Assembly (NCBI GenBank): GCA_022747635.1
Contig: JAKTNV010000642.1
Coordinates: forward strand, 24,445 to 88,444
Length of the DNA stretch: 64,000 bases
From: Hetaerina americana
Taxonomy: Eukaryota > Arthropoda > Insecta > Odonata > Calopterygidae
Direction: 5' to 3'
Below the pieces are notes generated by a model, which was not told where the DNA came from, made no database searches, and saw only the letters and a program-made list of their open reading frames with translations. A program made the translations under genes and the position numbers. Positions 12,044 to 24,103 of the stretch are shown one piece after another. How positions within the stretch are numbered: position 1 is the first letter of the stretch; every line of letters starts with the position of its first letter.

Positions 12044-12982
12044 GGTTCTAGGTGAAAATCTCACTCGGTACAAATCAAACAAAAATGTATCCAAGGTGTG
12101 TATTTTTGTTCATTTTCATCAAATAAAAAAAATAAAACCCAGAATGAATCCTGAAAGACAATAAAAGATCATAAAAGATGCTTCAGCCCAGGTGTTAATG
12201 TTACTAAAAGAGCCCAAATTTCTAAAAATATTGCGAAAAACAACAATCTTCTGTTTTAGAGTGAATGTTTGATGTGTTTAGAAGGCTTTTATTTCATTTT
12301 TAGAAAATTTAATTTTTCACATTTTTCCATGAAAAGTGCCAATACCCCCCCCCTTTGGGTTCTAGGTGAATATCTCACTCGACACAAATCAAACAAAAAT
12401 GTATCCAAGGTGTGTATTGTTGTTCATTTTCATCAAATAAACAAAATAATACCCAGAATTAATCCTGAAAGACAAGAAATGAGCATAAAAGTTGCTTCAG
12501 CGCAAGTGTTAATGTTACTAAAAGAGCCCAAATTTCTAAAAATATTGCGAAAAACAACACTCTTCTGTTTTAGAGTGAATGTTTGAGGTGTTTAGAAGGC
12601 ATTTATTTCATTTTTAGAAAATTTAATTTTTCACATTTTTCCATGAAAAGTGCATTTACCCCCCCTTTGGGTTCTAGGTGAAAATCTCACTCGACACAAA
12701 TCAATCAAAAATGTTTCCATGGTGTGTATTGTTGTTCATTTTCATCAAATAAACAAAATAAAACCCAGAATTAATCCTGAAAGACAAGAAATGAGCATAA
12801 AAGATGCTTCAGCGCAAGTGTTAATGTTACTAAAAGAGCCCAAATTTCTAAAATAATTGCGAAAAACAAAAATCTTCTGTTTTAGAGTGAATGTTTGAGG
12901 TGTTTAGAAGGCATTTATTTCATTTTTAGAAAATTTAATTTTTCACATTTTTCCATGAAAAGTGCCAATACCCCCCACTTTG
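12044..12982 (+). repeat. Module Q, partial copy 3
   Basis: Monomers 12044, 12358 and 12670 repeat 7243, 7557 and 7870 (the last offset is 4,800 bp) with the same marks, including GTGCATTTACCC and AATCAATCAAA. The series then breaks into monomer 12983 (CTCGGCAC with ATCCAAGG), which belongs to the mosaic region. Confidence 0.8.
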
Positions 12983-14277
12983 GGTTCTAGGTGAAAATCT
13001 CACTCGGCACAAATCAAACAAAAATGTATCCAAGGTGTGTATTGTTGTTCATTTTCATCAAATAAACAAAATAAAACCCAGAATTAATCCTGAAAGACAA
13101 TAAATGATCATAAAAGATGCTTCAGCCCAGGTGTTAATGTTACTAAAAGAGCCCAAATTTCTAAAAATATTGCGAAAAACAACAATCTTCTGTTTTAGAG
13201 TGAATGTTTGAGGTGTTTAGAAGGCATTTATTTCATTTTTAGAAAATTTAATTTTTCACATTTTTCCATGAAAAGTGCCAATGCCCCCCCTTTGGGTTCT
13301 AGGTGAAAATCTCACTCGTTACAAATCAAACAAAAATGTATCCAAGGTGTGTATTGTTGTTCATTTTCATCATATAAACAAAATAAAACCCAGAATGAAT
13401 CCTGAAAGACAATAAAAGATCATAAAAGATGCTTCAGCCCAGGTGTTAATGTTACTAAAAGAGCCCAAATTTCTAAAAATATTGCGAAAAACAACAATCT
13501 TCTGTTTTAGAGTGAATGTTTGAGGTGTTTAGAAGGCATTTCATTCATTTTTAGAAAATTTAATTTTTCACATTTTTCCATGAAAAGTGCCCCCCCTTTG
13601 GGTTCTAGGTGAAAATTTCACTTAACACAAATCAAACAAAAATGTTTCCATGGTGTGTATTGTTGTTCATTTTCATCAAATAAACAAAATAAAACCCAGA
13701 ATTAATCCTGAAAGACATGAAATGAGCATAAAAGATGCTTAAGCGCAAGTGTTAATTTTACTAAAAGAGCCCAAATTTCTGAAAATATTGCGAAAAACAA
13801 CAATCTTCTGTTTTAGAGTGAATGTTTGAGGTGTTTAGAAGGAATTTATTTCATTTTTAGGAAATTTAATTTTTTACATTTTTCCATGAAAAGTGCCAAT
13901 AGAGTGAATGTTTGAGGTGTTTAGAAGGCATTTATTTCATTTTTATAAAATTGCCCCCCCTTTGGGTTCTAGGTGAAAATCTCACTCGACACAAATCAAA
14001 CAAAAATGTTTCCATGGTGTGTATTGTTGTTTATTTTCATCAAATAAACAAAATAAAAACCAGAATTAATCCTGAAAGACAAGAAACGAGCATAAAAGAT
14101 GCTTCAGCGCAAGTGTTAATGTTACTAAAAGAGCCCAAATTTCTAAAAATATTGCGAAAAACAACAATCTTCTGTTTTAGAGTGAATGTTTGAGGTGTTT
14201 AGAAGGCATTTATTTCATTTTTAGAAAATTTAATTTTTCACATTTTTCCATGAAAAGTGCCAATACCCCCCCCTTTG
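12983..14277 (+). repeat. Mosaic monomers with module P fragment (13295-13964)
   Basis: Monomers 13295 (CTCGTTAC, short GTGCCCCCC junction) and 13601 (TTTCACTTAAC, linker with TTATAAAATT) copy 313-982. The next monomer, 13965, starts like the module P fourth monomer but switches to TTGTTTATTTTC and AAAAACCAG with AAACGAGC, a type otherwise seen at 20880. The module therefore ends in a crossover within 13965. Monomer 12983 is another mixture (ATCCAAGG 5', ATTAATCCTG, then AATAAATGATC). Confidence 0.75.
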
Positions 14278-15944
14278 GGTTCTAGGTGAAAATCTCACTC
14301 GACACAAATCAAACAAAAATGTATCCAAGGTGTGTATTGTTGTTCATTTTCATCAAATAAACAAAATAAAACCCAGAATGTATCCTGAAAGACAATAAAT
14401 GATCATAAAAGATGCTTCAGCCCAGGTGTTAATGTTACTAAAAGAGCCCAAATTTCTAAAAATATTGCGAAAAACAACAATCTTCTGTTTTAGAGTGAAT
14501 GTTTGAGGTGTTTAGAAGGCATTTATTTCATTTTTAGAAAATTTAATTTTTCACATTTTTCCATGAAAAGTGCCAATAGAGTGAATGTTTGAGGTGTTTA
14601 GAAGGCATTTATTTCATTTTTAGAAAATTGCCTCCCCTTTGGGTTCTAGGTGAAAATCTCACTCGACACAAATCAAAAAAAATGTTTCCATGGTGTGTAT
14701 TGTATTTCATTTTCATTAAATAAACAAAATAAAACCCAGAATTAATCCTGAAAGACATGAAATGAGCATAAAAGTTGCTTCAGCGCAAGTGTTAATGTTA
14801 CTAAAAGAGCCCAAATTTCTAAAAATATTGCGAAAAACAACAATCTTCTGTTTTAGAGTGAATTTTTGAGGTGTTTAGAAGGCATTTCATTCATTTTTAG
14901 AAAATTTAATTTTTTACATTTTTCCATGAAAAGTGCCAATAGAGTGAATGTTTGAGGTGTTTAGAAGGCAATTATTTCATTTTTAGAAAATTGCCCCCCC
15001 TTTGGGTTCTAGGTGAAAATCTCACTCGACACAAATCAAACAAAAATGTTTCCATGGTGTGTATTGTATTTCATTTTCATTAAATAAACAAAATAAAACC
15101 CAGAATTAATCTTGAAGGACAAGAAATGAGCATATATGTTGCTTCAGAGAAAGTGTTAATGTTACTAAAAGAGCCCAAATTTCTAAAAATATTGCGAAAA
15201 ACAACAATCTTCTGTTTTAGAGTGAATGTTTGAGGTGTTTAGAAGGCATTTATTTCATTTTTAGAAAATTTAATTTTTCACATTTTTCCATGAAAAGTGC
15301 CAATACCCCCCCCTTTGGGTTCTAGGTGAAAATACCACGCGACACAAATCAAACAAAAATGTATCCAAGGGGTGTATTCTTGTTCATTTTCATCAAATAA
15401 ACAAAATAAAACCCAGAATGTATCCTGAAAGACAATAAATGATCATAAAAGATGCTTCAGGCCAGGTGTTAATGTTACTAAAAGAGCCCAAATTTCTAAA
15501 AATATTGCGAAAAACAACAATCTTCTGTTTTAGAGTGAATGTTTGAGGTGTTTAGAAGGCATTTATTTCATTTTTAGAAAATTTAATTTTTCACATTTTT
15601 CCATGAAAAGTGCCAATACCCCCCCTTTGGGTTCTAGGTGAAAATCTTACTCGACACAAATCAAACAAAAATGTTTCCATGGTGTGTATTGTTGTTCATT
15701 TTCATCAAATAAACAAAATAAAACCCAGAATGTATCCTGAAAGACAATAAATGATCATAAAAGATGCTTCAGCCCAGGTGTTAATGTTACTAAAAGAGCC
15801 CAAATTTCTAAAAATATTGGGAAAAACAACAATCTTCTGTTTTAGAGTGAATGTTTGATGTGTTTAGAAGGCTTTTATTTCATTTTTAGAAAATTTAATT
15901 TTTCACATTTTTCCATGAAAAGTGCCAATACCCCCCCCCCTTTG
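14278..15944 (+). repeat. Module Q internal block, displaced copy
   Basis: Monomers 14278, 14642, 15005, 15318 and 15630 match 8183, 8547, 8912, 9225 and 9538 (offset 6,092-6,095 bp), including two consecutive linkers, GGCAATTA, CATATATGTTGC and ACCACGCGAC. At its end TATTGGGAAAAAC and TTTGATGTG show a switch to the 3' half seen at 9852. Confidence 0.78.
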
Positions 15945-16257
15945 GGTTCTAGGTGAATATCTCACTCGACACAAATCAAACAAAAATGTATCCAAGGTGT
16001 GTATTGTTGTTCATTTTCATCAAATGACCAAAATAAAACCCAGAATTAATCCTGAAAGACATGAAATGAGCATAAAAGTTGCTTCAGCGCAAGTGTTAAT
16101 GTTACTAAAAGAGCCCAAATTTCTAAAAATATTGCGAAAAACAACAATCTTCTGTTTTAGAGTGAATGTTTCAGGTGTTTAAAAGGCATTTATTTCATTT
16201 TTAGAAAATTTAATTTTTCACATTTTTCCATGAAAAGTGCCAATACCCCCCCCTTTG
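15945..16257 (+). repeat. Single chimeric monomer after a 10-C run
   Basis: The monomer is preceded by a run of ten C (15931-15940), one of the longest in the window. It starts like the GAATATCTC type, carries CAAATGACCAAAATAAA near 16023 instead of CAAATAAACAAAATAAA, and ends TTTCAGGTGTTTAAAAGG. The TGACC variant otherwise marks the far right of the window (44902, 53127, 58334, 59322; TGACA at 56043, 61874). Confidence 0.7.
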
Positions 16258-17855
16258 GGTTCTAGGTGAAAATACCACTCGACACAAATCAAACAAAAAT
16301 GTATCCAAGGTGTGTATTGTTGTTCATTTTCATCAAATAAACAAAATAAAACCCAGAATGTATCCTGAAAGACAATAAATGATCATAAAAGATGCTTCAG
16401 GCCAGGTGTTAATGTTACTAAAAGAGCCCAAATTTCTAAAAATATTGCGAAAAACAACAATCTTCATTTTTAGAGTGAATGTTTGAGGTGTTTAGAAGGC
16501 TTTTATTTCATTTTTAGAAAATTTAATTTTTCACATTTTTCCATGAAAAGTGCCAATGCCCCCCCTTTGGGTTCTAGGTGAAAATCTCACTCGTTACAAA
16601 TCAAACAAAAATGTATCCAAGGTGTGTATTGTTGTTCATTTTCATCATATAAACAAAATAAAACCCAGAATGAATCCTGAAAGACAATAAAAGATCATAA
16701 AAGATGCTTCAGCCCAGGTGTTAATGTTACTAAAAGAGCCCAAATTTCTAAAAATATTGCGAAAAAACAACAATATTCTGTTTTAGAGTGAATGTTTGAG
16801 GTGTTTAGAAGGCATTTCATTCATTTTTAGAAAATTTAATTTTTCACATTTTTCCATGAAAAGTGCCCCCCCTTTGGGTTCTAGGTGAAAATTTCACTTA
16901 ACACAAATCAAACAAAAATGTTTCCATGGTGTGTATTGTTGTTCATTTTCATCAAATAAACAAAATAAAACCCTGAATTAATCCTGAAAGACATGAAATG
17001 AGCATAAAAAATGCTTCAGCGCAAGTGTTAATTTTACTAAAAGAGCCCAAATTTCTGAAAATATTGCGAAAAACAACAATCTTCTGTTTTAGAGTGAATG
17101 TTTGAGGTGTTTAGAAGGAATTTATTTCATTTTTAGAAAATTTAATTTTTTACATTTTTCCATGAAAAGTGCCAATAGAGTGAATGTTTGAGGTGTTTAG
17201 AAGGCATTTATTTCATTTTTATAAAATTGCCCCCCCTTTGGGTTCTAGGTGAAAATCTCACTCGACACAAATCAAACAAAAATGTTTCCATGGTGTGTAT
17301 TGTTGTTCATTTTCATCAAATAAACAAAATAAAACCCAGAATTAATCTTGAAGGACAAGAAATGAGCATAAAAGTTGCTTCAGAGAAAGTGTTAATGTTA
17401 CTAAAAGAGCCCAAATTTCTAAAAATATTGCGAAAAACAACAATCTTCTGTTTTAGAGTGAATGTTTGAGGTGTTTAGAAGGCATTTATTTCATTTTTAG
17501 AAAATTTAATTTTTCACATTTTTTCATGAAAAGTGCCAATACCCAATACCCTTTGGGGTCTAGGTGAAAATACCATTCGACACAAATCAAACAAAAATGT
17601 ATCCAAGGTGTGTATTGTTGTTCATTTTCATCAAATAAACAGAATAAAACCCAGAATGTATCCTGAAAGACAATAAATGATCATAAAAGATGCTTCAGCC
17701 CAGGTGTTAATGTTACTAAAAGAGCCCAAATTTCTAAAAATATTGCGAAAAACAACAATCTTCTGTTTTAGAGTGAATGTTTGAGGTGTTTAGAAGGCAT
17801 TTATTTCATTTTTAGAAAATTTAATTTTTCACATTTTTCCATGAAAAGTGCCAAT
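16258..17855 (+). repeat. Module P, copy 2
   Basis: Monomers 16258, 16570, 16877, 17241 and 17556 match 1, 313, 619, 983 and 1298 at an offset of 16,257-16,258 bp, in the same order and with the same odd junctions (GTGCCCCCC and ACCCAATACCC). The match ends at GCCAAT, where copy 1 goes on to ACCCCCAAC while this copy enters a linker. Confidence 0.83.
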
Positions 17856-18232
17856 AGAGTGAATGTTTGAGGTGTTTAGAAGGCATTTATTTCATTTTTA
17901 GAAAATTGCCCCCCCTTTGGGTTCTAGGTGAAAATCTCACTCGACACAAATCAAACAAAAATGTTTCCATGGTGTGTATTGTATTTCATTTTCATTAAAT
18001 AAACAAAATAATACCCAGAATTAATCCTGAAAGACAAGAAATGAGCATAAAAGTTGCTTCAGCGCAAGTGTTAATGTTACTAAAAGAGCCCAAATTTCTA
18101 AAAATATTGCGAAAAACAACACTCTTCTGTTTTAGAGTGAATGTTTGAGGTGTTTAGAAGGCATTTATTTCATTTTTAGAAAATTTAATTTTTCACATTT
18201 TTCCATGAAAAGTGCCAATACCCCCCCCTTTG
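17856..18232 (+). repeat. Linker plus chimeric monomer 17920
   Basis: Monomer 17920 has the 5' half of the GTATTTCATTTTCATTAAAT type (as 8547) and the 3' half of the AATAATACCC and AACAACACTC type (as 7557 and 10166). The switch falls in the A-rich stretch around 18000. It condenses several module Q monomers into one, as expected from an unequal exchange or deletion within the repeat. Confidence 0.72.
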
Positions 18233-18596
18233 GGTTCTAGGTGAAAATCTCACTCGACACAAATCAATCAAAAATGTTTCCATGGTGTGTATTGTTGTTC
18301 ATTTTCATCAAATAAACAAAATAAAACCCAGAATTAATCCTGAAAGACAAGAAATGAGCATAAAAGATGCTTCAGCGCAAGTGTTAATGTTACTAAAAGA
18401 GCCCAAATTTCTAAAATAATTGCGAAAAACAAAAATCTTCTGTTTTAGAGTGAATGTTTGAGGTGTTTAGAAGGCATTTATTTCATTTTTAGAAAATTTA
18501 ATTTTTCACATTTTTCCATGAAAAGTGCCAATACCCCCACTTTGGGGGTATTGGCACTTTTCATTGGCACTTGACAATAATTTTACCCCCACTTTG
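18233..18596 (+). repeat. Monomer with fold-back insertion
   Basis: This monomer resembles 7870 and 12670 (AATCAATCAAA, AAAATAATTGCG). Where other 364-bp monomers carry the linker, it instead carries a hairpin and a short segment before the next TTTGGG. The segment GACAATAATTTTA near 18573-18585 is the only stretch in the window that I could not match to the monomer on either strand. ACCCCCACTTTGGG occurs on both sides of the insertion. Confidence 0.8.
18518..18564. repeat. Perfect 22-bp inverted repeat with 3-nt loop
   Basis: Positions 18518-18539 (ATGAAAAG through ACCCCCA) are exactly complementary to 18543-18564, with loop CTT at 18540-18542. The left arm is ordinary monomer sequence; the right arm is its reverse complement and is the only inverted satellite sequence seen here. 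Every monomer already contains a small quasi-palindrome (ACCC, CTTT, GGGT) at this spot, which could have primed template switching. TTGGCACTT is then repeated directly at 18552 and 18565. Confidence 0.9.
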
Positions 18597-19885
18597 GGTT
18601 CTAGGTGAAAATCTCACTCGACACAAATCAAACAAAAATGTTTCCATGGTGTGTATTGTTGTTCATTTTCATCAAATAAACAAAATAAAACCCAGAATTA
18701 ATCTTGAAAGACAAGAAATGAGCATAAAAGTTGCTTCAGCGAAAGTGTTAATGTTACTAAAAGAGTCCAAATTTCTAAAAATATTGCGAAAAACAACAAT
18801 CTTCTGTTTTAGAGTGAATGTTTGAGGTGTTTAGAAGGCATTTATTTCATTTTTAGAAAATTTAATTTTTCACATTTTTCCATGAAAAGTGCCAATACCC
18901 TTTGGGTTCTAGGTGAAAATCTCACTCGACACAAATCAATCAAAAATGTTTCCATGGTGTGTATTGTTGTTCATTTTCATCAAATAAACAAATAAAACCC
19001 AGAATTAATCCTGAAAGACAAGAAATGAGCATAAAAGATGATTCAGCGCAAGTGTTAATTTTACTAAAAGAGCCCAAATTTCTGAAAATATTGCGAAACA
19101 CAACAATCTTCTGTTTTAGAGTGAATGTTTGAGGTGTTTAGAAGGCATTTATTTCATTTATAGAAAATTTAATTTTTTACATTTTTCCATGAAAAGTGCC
19201 AATAGAGTGAATGTTTGAGGTGTTTAGAAGGCATTTATTTCATTTTTAGAAAATTGCCCCCCTTTGGGTTCTAGGTGAAAATCTCACTCGACACAAATCA
19301 AACAAAAATGTTTCCATGGTGTGTATTGTTGTTCATTTTCATCAAATAAACAAAATAAAACCCAGAATTAATCTTAAAGGACAAGAAATGAGCATATAAG
19401 TTGCTTCAGAGAAAGTGTTAATGTTACTAAAAGAGCCCAAATTTCTAAAAATATTGCGAAAAACAACAATCTTCTGTTTTAGAGTGAATGTTTCAGGTGT
19501 TTAAAAGGCATTTATTTCATTTTTAGAAAATTTAATTTTTCACATTTTTCCATGAAAAGTGCCAATACCCCCCCCTTTGGGTTCTAGGTGAAAATACCAC
19601 TCGACACAAATCAAACAAAAATGTATCCAAGGTGTGTATTGTTGTTCATTTTCATCAAATAAACAAAATAAAACCCAGAATGTATCCTGAAAGACAATAA
19701 ATGATCATAAAAGATGCTTCAGGCCAGGTGTTAATGTTACTAAAAGAGCCCAAATTTCTAAAAATATTGCGAAAAACAACAATCTTCTGTTTTAGAGTGA
19801 ATGTTTGAGGTGTTTAGAAGGCATTTCATTCATTTTTAGAAAATTTAATTTTTCACATTTTTCCATGAAAAGTGCCCCCTCTTTG
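18597..19885 (+). repeat. Mosaic monomers 18597, 18905, 19267, 19580
   Basis: Monomer 18597 is of the ATCTTGAAAGAC and CAGCGAAAG type, common only from 31 kb onwards. Monomer 18905 follows the shortest C-run (three C, 18898-18900), has CAAATAAACAAATAAAAC (two bases fewer) and GATGATTCAGCG, and resembles 23479. Monomer 19267 is of the CAGAGAAAG type after a linker. Monomer 19580 has ACCACTCGAC and ends in the short GTGCCCCCT junction. Confidence 0.75.
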
Positions 19886-20879
19886 GGTTCTAGGTGAAAA
19901 TTTCACTTAACACAAATCAAACAAAAATGTTTCCATGGTGTGTATTGTTGTTCATTTTCATCAAATAAACAAAATAAAACCCAGAATTAATCCTGAAAGA
20001 CATGAAATGAGCATAAAAGATGCTTCAGCGCAAGTGTTAATTTTACTAAAAGAGCCCAAATTTCTGAAAATATTGCGAAAAAACAACAATCTTCTGTTTT
20101 AGAGTGAATGTTTGAGGTGTTTAGAAGGAATTTATTTCATTTTTAGAAAATTTAATTTTTTAAATTTTTCCATGAAAAGTGCCAATAGAGGGAATGTTTG
20201 AGGTGTTTAGAAGGCATTTATTTCATTTTTATAAAATTGCCCCCCCTTTGGGTTCTAGGTGAAAATCTCACTCGACACAAATCAAACAAAAATGTTTCCA
20301 TGGTGTGTATTGTTGTTCATTTTCATCAAATAAACAAAATAAAACCCAGAATTAATCTTGAAGGTCAAGAAATGAGCATAAAAGTTGCTTCAGAGAAAGT
20401 GTTAATGTTACTAAAAGAGCCCAAATTTCTAAAAATATTGCGAAAAACAACAATCTTCTGTTTTAGAGTGAATGTTTGAGGTGTTTATAAGAAATTTATT
20501 TCATTTTTAGAAAATTTAATTTTTCACATTTTTCCATGAAAAGTGCCAATACCCAATACCCTTTGGGGTCTAGGTGAAAATACCATTCGACACAAATCAA
20601 ACAAAAATGTATCCAAGGTGTGTAATGTTGTTCATTTTCATCAAATAAACAGAATAAAACCCAGAATGTATCCTGAAAGACAATAAATGATCATAAAAGA
20701 TGCTTCAGCCCAGGTGTTAATGTTACTAAAAGAGCCCAAATTTCTAAAAATAATGCGAAAAAACAACAATCTTCTGTTTTAGAGTGAATGTTTGAGGTGT
20801 TTAGAAGGCATTTATTTCATTTTTAGAAAATTTAATTTTTCACATTTTTCCATGAAAAGTGCCAATACCCCCCACTTTG
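19886..20879 (+). repeat. Module P fragment, copy 3
   Basis: Monomers 19886, 20251 and 20566 match 619, 983 and 1298, including the linker with TTATAAAATT, CAGAGAAAG and the ACCCAATACCC junction with GGGGTCTAGG. Single-base private changes such as GAGGGAATG near 20190 and TTTATAAGAAAT near 20485 show that this copy is somewhat more worn than the copies at 1 and 16258. Confidence 0.8.
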
Positions 20880-23800
20880 GGTTCTAGGTGAAAATCTCAC
20901 TCGACACAAATCAAACAAAAATGTTTCCATGGTGTGTATTGTTGTTTATTTTCATCAAATAAACAAAATAAAAACCAGAATTAATCCTGAAAGACAAGAA
21001 ACGAGCATAAAAGATGCTTCAGCGCAAGTGTTAATGTTACTAAAAGAGCCCAAATTTCTAAAAATATTGCGAAAAACAACAATCTTCTGTTTTAGAGTGA
21101 ATGTTTGAGGTGTTTAGAAGGCATTTATTACTTTTTTAGAAAATTTAATTTTTCACATTTTTCCATGAAAAGTGCCAATACCCCCCCTTTGGGTTCTAGG
21201 TGAAAATCTCACTCGACACAAATCAAACAAAAATGTATCCAAGGTGTGTATTGTTGTTCATTTTCATCAAATAAACAAAATAAAACCCAGAATGTATCCT
21301 GAAAGACAATAAATGATCATAAAAGATACTTCAGCCCAGGTGTTAATGTTACTAAAAGAGCCCAAATTTCTAAAAATATTGCGAAAAACAACAATCTTCT
21401 GTTTTAGAGTGAATGTTTGAGGTGTTTAGAAGGCATTTATTTCATTTTTAGAAAATTTAATTTTTCACATTTTTCCATGAAAAGTGCCAATAGAGTGAAT
21501 GGTTGAGGTGTTTAGAAGGCATTTAGTTCATTTTTAGAAAATTGCCCGCCCTTTGGGTTCTAGGTGAAAATCTCACTCGACACAAATCAAACAAAAATGT
21601 TTCCATGGTGTGTATTGTATTTCATTTTCATTAAATAAACAAAATAAAACCCAGAATTAATCCTGAAAGACATGAAATGAGCATAAAAGTTCTTCAGCGC
21701 AAGTGTTAATGTTACTAAAAGAGCCCAAATTTCTAAAAATATTGCGAAAAACAACAATCTTCTGTTTTAGAGTGAATTTTTGAGGTGTTTAGAAGGCATT
21801 TCATTCATTTTTAGAAAATTTAATTTTTTACATTTTCCATGAAAAGTGCCAATAGAGTGAATGTTTGAGGTGTTTAGAAGGCAATTATTTCATTTTTAAA
21901 AATTGCCCCCTCTTTGGGTTCTAGGTGAAAATCTCACTCGACACAAATCAAACAAAAATGTTTCCATGGTGTGTATTGTATTTCATTTTCATTAAATAAA
22001 CAAAATAAAACCCAGAATTAATCTTGAAGGACAAGAAATGAGCATATATGTTGCTTCAGAGAAAGTGTTAATGTTACTAAAAGAGCCCAAATTTCTAAAA
22101 ATTATACGAAAAACAACAATCTTCTGTTTTAGAGTGAATGTTTGAGGTGTTTAGAAGGCATTTATTTCATTTTTAGAAAATTTAATTTTTCACATTTTTC
22201 CATGAAAAGTGCCAATACCCCCCCCTTTGGGTTCTAGGTGAAAATACCACGCGAAAAAAATCAAACAAAAATGTATCCAAGGTGTGTATTCTTGTTCATT
22301 TTCATCAAATAAACAAAATAAAACCCAGAATGTATCCTGAAAGACAATAAATGATCATAAAAGATGCTTCAGGCTAGGTGTTAATGTTACTAAAAGAGCC
22401 CAAATTTCTAAAAATATTGCGAAAAACAACAATCTTCTGTTTTAGAGTGAATGTTTGAGGTGTTTAGAAGGCATTTATTTCATTTTTAGAAAATTTAATT
22501 TTTCACATTTTTCCATGAAAAGTGCCAATACCCCCCACTTTGGGTTCTAGGTGAAAATCTTACTCGACACAAATCAAACAAAAATGTTTCCATGGTGTGT
22601 ATTGTTGTTCATTTTCATCAAATAAACAAAATAAAACCCAGAATGTATCCTGAAAGACAATAAATGATCATAAAAGATGCTTCAGCCCAGGTGTTAATGT
22701 TACTAAAAGAGCCCAAATTTCTAAAAATATTGCGAAAAACAACAATCTTCATTTTTAGAGTGAATGTTTGAGGTGTTTAGAAGGCATTTATTTCATTTTT
22801 AGAAAATTTAATTTTTCACATTTTTCCATGAAAAGTGCCAATTCCCCCCCCCCTTTGGGTTCTAGGTGAAAATCTCACTCGATACAAATCAAACAAAAAT
22901 GTATCCAAGGTGTGTATTTTTGTTCATTTTCATCAAATAAAAAAAATAAAACCCAGAATGAATCCTGAAAGACAATAAAAGATCATAAAAGATGCTTCAG
23001 CCCAGGTGTTAATGTTACTAAAAGAGCCCAAATTTCTAAAAATATTGCGAAAAACAACAATCTTCTGTTTTAGAGTGAATGTTTGATGTGTTTAGAAGGC
23101 TTTTATTTCATTTTTAGAAAATTTAATTTTTCACATTTTTCCATGAAAAGCGCCAATACCCCCCCCTTTGGGTTCTAGGTGAATATCTCACTCGACACAA
23201 ATCAAACAAAAATGTATCCAAGGTGTGTATTGTTGTTCATTTTCATCAAATAAACAAAATTATACCCAGAATTAATCCTGAAAGACAAGAAATGAGCATA
23301 AAAGTTGCTTCAGCGCAAGTGTTAATGTTACTAAAAGAGCCCAAATTTCTAAAAATATTGCGAAAAACAACACTCTTCTGTTTTAGAGTGAATGTTTGAG
23401 GTGTTTAGAAGGCATTTATTTCATTTTTAGAAAATTTAATTTTTCACATTTTTCCATGAAAAGTGCCAATACCCTTTGGGTTCTAGGTGAAAATCTCACT
23501 CGACACAAATCAATCAAAAATGTTTCCATGGTGTGTATTGTTGTTCATTTTCATCAAAAAAACAAATAAAACCCAGAATTAATCCTGAAAGACAAGAAAT
23601 GAGCATAAAAGATGATTCAGCGCAAGTGTTAATGTTACTAAAAGAGCAGAAATTTCTAAAAATATTGCGAAAAACAACAATCTTCTGTTTTAGAGTGAAT
23701 GTTTGAGGTGTTTAGAAAGCATTTATTTCATTTTTAGAAAATTTAATTTTTCACATTTTTCCATGAAAAGTGCCAAACCCCCCCCCCTTTGGGTTCTAGG

Positions 23801-24103
23801 TGAAAATCTCCCTTGACACAAATCAAACAAAAATGTATCCAAGGTGTGTATTGTTGTTCATTTTCATCAAATAAACAAAATAAAACCCAGAATGAATCCT
23901 GAAAGACAATTAATGATCATAAAAATGCTTCAGCCCAGGTGTTAATGGTACTAAAAGAGCCCAAATTTCTAAAAATATTGCGAAAAACAACAATCTTCTG
24001 TTTTAGAGTGAATGTTTGAGGTGTTTAGAAGGCATTTATTTCATTTTTAGAAAATTTAATTTTTCACATTTTTCCATGAAAAGTGCCAATACCCCCCCCT
24101 TTG
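20880..24103 (+). repeat. Module Q internal block, worn copy, plus singles
   Basis: Monomer 20880 carries TTGTTTATTTTC and AAAAACCAG. Monomers 21192, 21556, 21917, 22230, 22543, 22858 and 23171 then follow the order of 8183 to 10166, with linkers at 21556 and 21917, CATATATGTTGC, ACCACGCGA and GAATATCTC. Several small indels (21690, 21835, 21898) make these monomers unusually irregular. Monomer 23479 resembles 18905, and 23792 follows a ten-C run after CCAAAC. Confidence 0.75.

Noticed and set aside
18518..18564. Hairpin as a transcription terminator or as the terminal inverted repeat of a transposon.
   Set aside because: Its left arm is ordinary monomer sequence, it occurs once, there is no U-run or partner repeat, and no gene lies nearby.
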